The position numbers and the translations under genes are program-made. The notes under the pieces were generated by a model. It was given only the letters and a program-made list of their open reading frames with translations. It did no database searches and was not told the DNA's origin. Below are positions 6,681 through 9,235 of a DNA stretch of 9,235 nt, piece after piece (position 1 is the first letter of the stretch; each line of letters opens with the position of its first letter). The stretch covers positions 1-9,235 of the forward strand of contig JASHQO010000198.1 of assembly GCA_030039105.1 (NCBI GenBank). The letters run 5' to 3'. This stretch comes from Xanthobacteraceae bacterium (GTDB lineage Bacteria > Pseudomonadota > Alphaproteobacteria > Rhizobiales > Xanthobacteraceae).

Positions 6681-6687
6681 CTATAAT
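6660..6687 (+). promoter_or_regulatory. Probable sigma-70 type promoter of the phasin gene
   Basis: A perfect TATAAT is at 6682-6687, with TTCACC (6660-6665) as a partial -35 at a 16-bp spacing. The expected start is near 6694, leaving a leader of about 90 bases before ATG 6784. GGAAC at 6673-6677 on this strand lacks CGTT at the right distance (ATTG at +16), so EcfG use for the phasin is possible but weaker. Confidence 0.5.
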
Positions 6688-6770
6688 AAAGGTATTGAGG
6701 GTGGGCGCTACCCGGATGCCGATAGCAAAGGCGGCGGTGGCGGCGTGGCTTGAACGGCGCAACCAGCAGC

Positions 6771-6774
6771 GGAG
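6771..6774 (+). promoter_or_regulatory. Ribosome binding site of the phasin gene
   Basis: GGAG lies 9 bases before ATG 6784, supporting that start over other in-frame options. Confidence 0.6.
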
Positions 6775-6783
6775 CAGCCCATC

Positions 6784-7200
6784 ATGTCAGACACCAAGAC
6801 GTTCACCGACAACGTTCGCAAGCAGACCACCAGGAGCACCGAATACGCCGCCGAGCAGGCCCGGCAGCAAGCCCAATCGTACGCCCAATTCGGCGAGATG
6901 GGCGTCGGCAACGTCAAGACCGCGTTGCGCCTGCAGACGGAAATGTTCGACGTGCTGCATGACATCAGCCGCGATTGGGTGGCGCGGGTGACGTCCGAGG
7001 CCGAGCATGCGTTCGGGCTGCCGAGCAAGTTGACCGCGGCGCAGTCGGTGCCCGATGCGTTCACTGCGTATCACGAATGGCTGAACGAATGGATGAGCAT
7101 GTGCAGCGAAGACAGCCGGCGCCTGGTCGCCGACAGCCAACGCATCATGGACAAGGGCGTGCGTTGCTTCGCCCCGGCCTCGACCGGCCCGACAACGTGA
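6784..7200 (+). CDS. Phasin family protein
   Basis: This encodes 138 residues, beginning MSDTKTFTDNVRKQ. It is rich in Ala, Gln and Glu, hydrophilic and almost entirely helical in character, with no signal peptide or membrane segment. The core NVKTALRLQTEMFDVLHDIS and the following DWVARVTSEAEHAF, then KLTAAQSVPDAFTAYHEWLN, match the Phasin_2 pattern I know from Bradyrhizobium-group proteins. Phasins coat polyhydroxyalkanoate granules in the cytoplasm and limit their size; some small members instead act in stress responses. No PHA synthase, depolymerase or PhaR gene is in the window, so the granule role is from family knowledge only. The last residues (CFAPASTGPTT) are less typical of the family. 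It is expressed alone from the promoter at 6660-6687, divergent from the MFS gene and convergent with the unknown gene at 7396-7809. Confidence 0.85.
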   Translation: MSDTKTFTDNVRKQTTRSTEYAAEQARQQAQSYAQFGEMGVGNVKTALRLQTEMFDVLHDISRDWVARVTSEAEHAFGLPSKLTAAQSVPDAFTAYHEWLNEWMSMCSEDSRRLVADSQRIMDKGVRCFAPASTGPTT

Positions 7201-7236
7201 TGTGGCGGCTTCGGCCATGACGGACGGCGACGAGCG

Positions 7237-7267
7237 AAAAACACCGGCCGCCGCGCGGCGGCCGGTG
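7237..7267 (-). terminator. Strong GC-rich intrinsic terminator, T-run on the minus strand
   Basis: A perfect 26-base palindrome spans 7242-7267 (CACCGGCCGCCGC and its complement). On the minus strand it is followed by TTTTT (complement of 7237-7241), which makes it a proper intrinsic terminator for transcription coming from the gene at 7396-7809. On the plus strand it lies 41 bases after the phasin stop but is followed by CTCGATCTT, so it would stop phasin transcription less well. It probably serves both convergent genes. Confidence 0.8.
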
Positions 7268-7279
7268 CTCGATCTTATG

Positions 7280-7366
7280 CGCTAGAGCGGGATGATCCTT
7301 TCGGAAAACCGGTTTCCACCCTCGGATCACGTCCGCGGGCCGGCTTTTCCGGATCATGCTTTAGCG
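7280..7366 (-). repeat. Long-form palindromic dispersed repeat, copy 2
   Basis: This has imperfect terminal arms, CGCTAGAGCGGGATGATCC at 7280-7298 and GGATCATGCTTTAGCG at 7351-7366. The reverse complement matches the copy at 4761-4831: AAAAGCCGGCC, GATCCGAGGGTGG and AACCGGTTTT are shared. It is in the opposite orientation to copy 1. It separates the stop of the gene at 7396-7809 from the terminator at 7237-7267, so it would be transcribed as a 3'-end hairpin. Confidence 0.75.
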
Positions 7367-7395
7367 ACTCTGGCTGTCAGAGCGGCAAACACGAT

Positions 7396-7809
7396 TCAGC
7401 CGACGTAGCCGACCCGCTCCTGCTCGCGGGCCTCTTGCGCCGTCGTCGGCTTGGCCGGTAGCTGCAGCACGGTGGCTGCCTGGCCCTCGCACAGCAAGGT
7501 CAGCAGCACGGTGTGCCCATCGGGAAACTCCAGCGCGTCGTGATGGGCTGCCATCTTGTCCTTGTTGACTTGGCGGAAGATGGCCGTCTTGTGGGCCATG
7601 GTCTTGGTCTTCCAGCCGAGCAGGCCGGCCGGCAGGCACGCCACATTGTCGGCGAAGGCCAGCTCCGTCCCCGGCAGGACACAGACTGCCAGGCCGCGAT
7701 CGTCCGAGGCGGCGAACCCGCGTGTCCCCGTCCCGAAATCTTGAGTTACGAGCTTGTCGCCCACTTGCGCGGGTCGCGACCGAACGCTTTGAAGGCTAAA
7801 GTCACACAT
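7396..7809 (-). CDS. Conserved protein of unknown function (MCDFSLQSV type)
   Basis: This encodes 137 residues, start ATG 7809-7807, set by a strong AAGGAG six bases upstream. I recognise the pattern as a recurrent uncharacterised protein of Bradyrhizobium-group and other proteobacterial genomes, but know no function for it. Visible conserved-looking pieces are MCDFSL at the start, RPAQVGDKLVT (12-22), TRGFAA (29-34), AVCVLPGTELAF (41-52), FRQVN (78-82 region), HHDALEFPDGHTVLLT (around 79-94) and ATVLQLP (102-108). There is no signal peptide or membrane helix. Four cysteines (2, 43, 58, 97) and the paired histidines could bind a metal, but this is a guess. It appears to be a single-gene unit with its own terminator, convergent with the phasin gene. 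Alternating hydrophobic strands suggest a small beta-rich domain. Confidence 0.85.
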   Translation of the reverse strand: MCDFSLQSVRSRPAQVGDKLVTQDFGTGTRGFAASDDRGLAVCVLPGTELAFADNVACLPAGLLGWKTKTMAHKTAIFRQVNKDKMAAHHDALEFPDGHTVLLTLLCEGQAATVLQLPAKPTTAQEAREQERVGYVG

Positions 7810-7815
7810 TGGCGA

Positions 7816-7821
7816 CTCCTT
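7816..7821 (-). promoter_or_regulatory. Strong ribosome binding site of the unknown gene at 7396-7809
   Basis: AAGGAG on the minus strand sits six bases before ATG 7809. It is the best Shine-Dalgarno match in the window and settles this start. Confidence 0.8.
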
Positions 7822-8122
7822 TTCCAGGTCTTCCGTTGAAGCCCGCCCAGAAGCGCCCCTCCGATAATGCTTCTAAGCAAGAATGGTGCCGCCACAAAAT
7901 GTCTTTCGCGAGGCGGCGGCGGCGCTCAGCCTTGCCAAGCCTTTAACGGCCGCCGGCGGCGCGGCGCCGGCAAATTTGGGCGAGATCGTGGTGTGCGGCG
8001 CCGCCGGCGTTGCGGTCTGCCGATTCGGCGGGCCGCCCGGGATGCCTCACGTTGTTGCGGCCGCTTGCCCAGAACGGCGGCTCGCAGGCGGAGCGCCCGC
8101 CGCGCGGTACTGCCGGTCCGCG
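7822..8122. other. Non-coding stretch with a long GC-rich hairpin
   Basis: This is the gap between the cupredoxin stop and the leader of the unknown gene. CGCCGGCGGCGC (7951-7962) and GCGCCGCCGGCG (7998-8009) form a perfect 12-bp stem with a 35-base loop, which may help end cupredoxin transcription, although no T-run follows. TGCTTCTAAGCA (7868-7879) is a short palindrome about 60 bp before the unknown gene and could be an operator. I found no convincing promoter hexamers. Short open frames here are Arg-rich and unlike proteins. Confidence 0.4.
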
Positions 8123-8548
8123 TTATTCGACGGTAATGCCGCCGACCATGCCGTTCCAATCGTGGTCGGAGCAGCGCAGATCGTAGGTTCCCGGCTTATG
8201 GGCGGTAAGGAGGAGATCTTTGACGTCGCCGGGCTGCATCACCACTTCGGTATGCTCGCGGTTGAGCACCTCGGGATTGTCGATCGCAGCGGTGGCGAAA
8301 AAGGTCGGCGCGGTGACTTCGTGAGTCTCCTTGCCGTGGTTTTCCAGGTGCACCCGGTAATGCACATCGTGCCGGAAGGTGAGGTGGTTCGGCATGAATT
8401 TGTAGTCGACCATGACCAAGTCGACCACGACCAAGTCGGACTTGACCGGGTCGAGCTTGACCGCCTGCGGCTCCGACCGCGAGGCCGGAGCGCTGAGCAC
8501 GATGCCGATCAATGTGAGGCCGACAGCCGAGGCGAGATGGCGAAGCAT
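8123..8548 (-). CDS. Exported cupredoxin-domain (blue copper-like) protein
   Basis: This encodes 141 residues from ATG 8548-8546. That start gives a well-formed signal peptide (MLRHLASAVG, hydrophobic to about 19, then APASRS); in-frame ATG 8572 and TTG 8590 are alternatives with no better ribosome binding site. The mature domain carries a full type 1 copper set: H76 in ETHEVTAP, then C126, H129 and M134 in CSDHDWNGM. The C-x2-H-x4-M spacing is that of plastocyanin and pseudoazurin. It would act in the periplasm, as an electron carrier or copper-binding stress protein; no partner reductase is visible. Upstream on the same strand, 93 bp away, is an anti-sigma factor gene, so it may belong to that regulon. 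The region after the signal peptide (29-48) is a fourfold five-residue repeat, an unusual insertion-like feature described separately. Confidence 0.88.
   Translation of the reverse strand: MLRHLASAVGLTLIGIVLSAPASRSEPQAVKLDPVKSDLVVVDLVMVDYKFMPNHLTFRHDVHYRVHLENHGKETHEVTAPTFFATAAIDNPEVLNREHTEVVMQPGDVKDLLLTAHKPGTYDLRCSDHDWNGMVGGITVE
8405..8464 (-). repeat. Four in-frame 15-bp tandem repeats within the cupredoxin gene
   Basis: Units lie at 8405-8419, 8420-8434, 8435-8449 and 8450-8464; on the plus strand each begins GTCG. The first two differ by one base; the others diverge more. They encode AVKLD, PVKSD, LVVVD and LVMVD (residues 29-48), a pattern xVxxD in which the second and fifth residues are constant. 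They sit between the signal peptide and the first conserved strand (YKFMP). Confidence 0.85.
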
Positions 8549-8641
8549 GCTCGCAATGGTATACGGGATCATTGCGGGTTGTGTGAACAATCTAAGTTAA
8601 ACAGATAGCACCGGCGCGGCCGCCGGCTCCGTCCCGGCGCT

Positions 8642-9235
8642 TCAGGACGGCCCGGCCGGCGCGCGCATCGCGGCCGCGATCCTGTCGCCGAATTCGTCGA
8701 GTTCGGCGACGTCGATGTCGCTGACGGCCCAGAAATCAAGACCCTCCTCGCGCCAATGACGGACATTGAAGCCCTGGACGCTCTCGTCCCTGGGACTTGG
8801 CGTGGCAGCGCCCAATGGCTGCGCCACGAACAAATTTATGAGATGTTTACGCCGCCGATAGACGATCGAGCCGACCGGCCGGCCGTTGATGTAGTCGAGG
8901 CGGCCGCCGATCAGGGTAAAACCCTGCGCCGTCAGATCGATGACCGGGGGTGCAACGTCGAGCTTGCCGTTGAACCAGGGCTTCACGGTGTGCTGGTCGC
9001 CGGTCTCGACGTCGGTCAGATGGCCGGCCTGCAGCGAGCGCAGGTGGGCCGACACCACTTCGCCGGCAATCCGCTGATTTTGATCGTTGTGCAGGACGGC
9101 GAGCATCAGGCTCGCGGCGACGGCGGCCGAGAGCACGCCGCCGGCGGCGAAGCCGCCGAAGAAGCTCGACGCCCGCAACCCGCCGAGCCATGAGCGGCGC
9201 GCCGTCACGGCCGGCGCCGCCGGCGCCGCCGGTAG
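8642..9235 (-). CDS. Transmembrane anti-sigma factor, C-terminal part (5' end beyond the right edge)
   Basis: The minus-strand frame is open from the window edge to TGA at 8644-8642, giving 197 residues. An Ala-Pro linker (LPAAPAAPA) leads to one membrane helix at about visible residues 24-48 (GGVLSAAVAASLMLAVLH). The rest should be periplasmic and holds the block GHLTDVETGDQHTVKPWFNG, then GGRLDYINGRPVGSIVYRR and HLINLFVAQP, which I recognise from RsiW-like anti-sigma factors (COG5662) of alphaproteobacteria. The cytoplasmic sigma-binding zinc-finger part would be off the edge, as would the partner ECF sigma gene that usually precedes it. A GTG at 9208 could be read as a start, but it would leave no anti-sigma domain, so I treat the gene as truncated by the window. 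The cupredoxin gene follows on the same strand. Confidence 0.82.
   Translation of the reverse strand, partial: LPAAPAAPAVTARRSWLGGLRASSFFGGFAAGGVLSAAVAASLMLAVLHNDQNQRIAGEVVSAHLRSLQAGHLTDVETGDQHTVKPWFNGKLDVAPPVIDLTAQGFTLIGGRLDYINGRPVGSIVYRRRKHLINLFVAQPLGAATPSPRDESVQGFNVRHWREEGLDFWAVSDIDVAELDEFGDRIAAAMRAPAGPS

Noticed and set aside
8558..8587. TTCACA-N18-TATACC as a minus-strand promoter for the cupredoxin gene
   Set aside because: Transcription would begin within a few bases of the chosen ATG, the -10 is weak, and the spacing is long; a leaderless mRNA cannot be excluded but is not supported.
7883..8608. 241-codon plus-strand frame across the cupredoxin gene
   Set aside because: It is antisense to a protein with an intact signal peptide and copper site, and has no recognisable features.
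1..9235. Mobile island, prophage or toxin-antitoxin module
   Set aside because: No integrase, transposase, phage structural gene, tRNA attachment site or toxin-like small gene was seen, and base composition appears even across the genes.

Overview
The window reads as chromosomal DNA from a high-GC alphaproteobacterium, most likely of the Bradyrhizobium / Rhodopseudomonas group (order Hyphomicrobiales). The basis is family resemblance of the proteins (a phasin, an MCD-type conserved hypothetical, a cupredoxin beside an anti-sigma factor, a DctP protein), strong GC bias at third codon positions, an apparent EcfG-type promoter, and short palindromic repeats of the kind scattered through these genomes. 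The genus is an inference; there is no rRNA or tRNA in the window to fix it.

Layout, left to right. (1) 1-307, minus: the N-terminal third or so of a 2OG-Fe(II) oxygenase-like gene that runs off the left edge. (2) 585-1628, plus: a secreted TRAP-type (DctP) solute-binding protein, divergent from gene 1, with no membrane subunits nearby. (3) 3924-4544 then 1633-3927, both minus: a histidine phosphatase gene whose stop overlaps by 4 bp the start of a molybdopterin-binding subunit of a xanthine dehydrogenase / CO dehydrogenase-like hydroxylase. The hydroxylase gene ends 4 bp from the end of the converging DctP gene. (4) 4545-5006: non-coding, filled on its right half by a mosaic of palindromic repeats, including three tandem units with a 62-bp period. 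(5) 5007-6548, minus: a 14-helix (DHA2) MFS exporter. (6) 6549-6783: a divergent control region with an exact EcfG-consensus promoter facing the exporter, a housekeeping-like promoter facing the phasin, and an inverted repeat joining the two. (7) 6784-7200, plus: a phasin-family protein. (8) 7201-7395: a GC-rich terminator and a second, dispersed copy of the palindromic repeat. (9) 7396-7809, minus: a conserved protein of unknown function with a strong ribosome binding site. (10) 8123-8548, minus: an exported cupredoxin with a complete type 1 copper ligand set, preceded by (11) 8642-9235, minus: the C-terminal part of a membrane anti-sigma factor, cut by the right edge.

How the genes relate. 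Two same-strand pairs look like real units: phosphatase-hydroxylase (translationally coupled) and anti-sigma factor-cupredoxin (93-bp gap, probably with an ECF sigma gene beyond the edge). The exporter appears to be under general stress control. The rest looks like ordinary chromosomal neighbourhood rather than a mobile island: no integrase, transposase, phage gene, CRISPR array or toxin-antitoxin pair was seen. No clearly new multi-gene system is visible; the most useful leads are the stress promoter and divergent repeat at 6623-6687, the palindrome array at 4761-5006, and the in-frame 15-bp repeat inside the cupredoxin gene.
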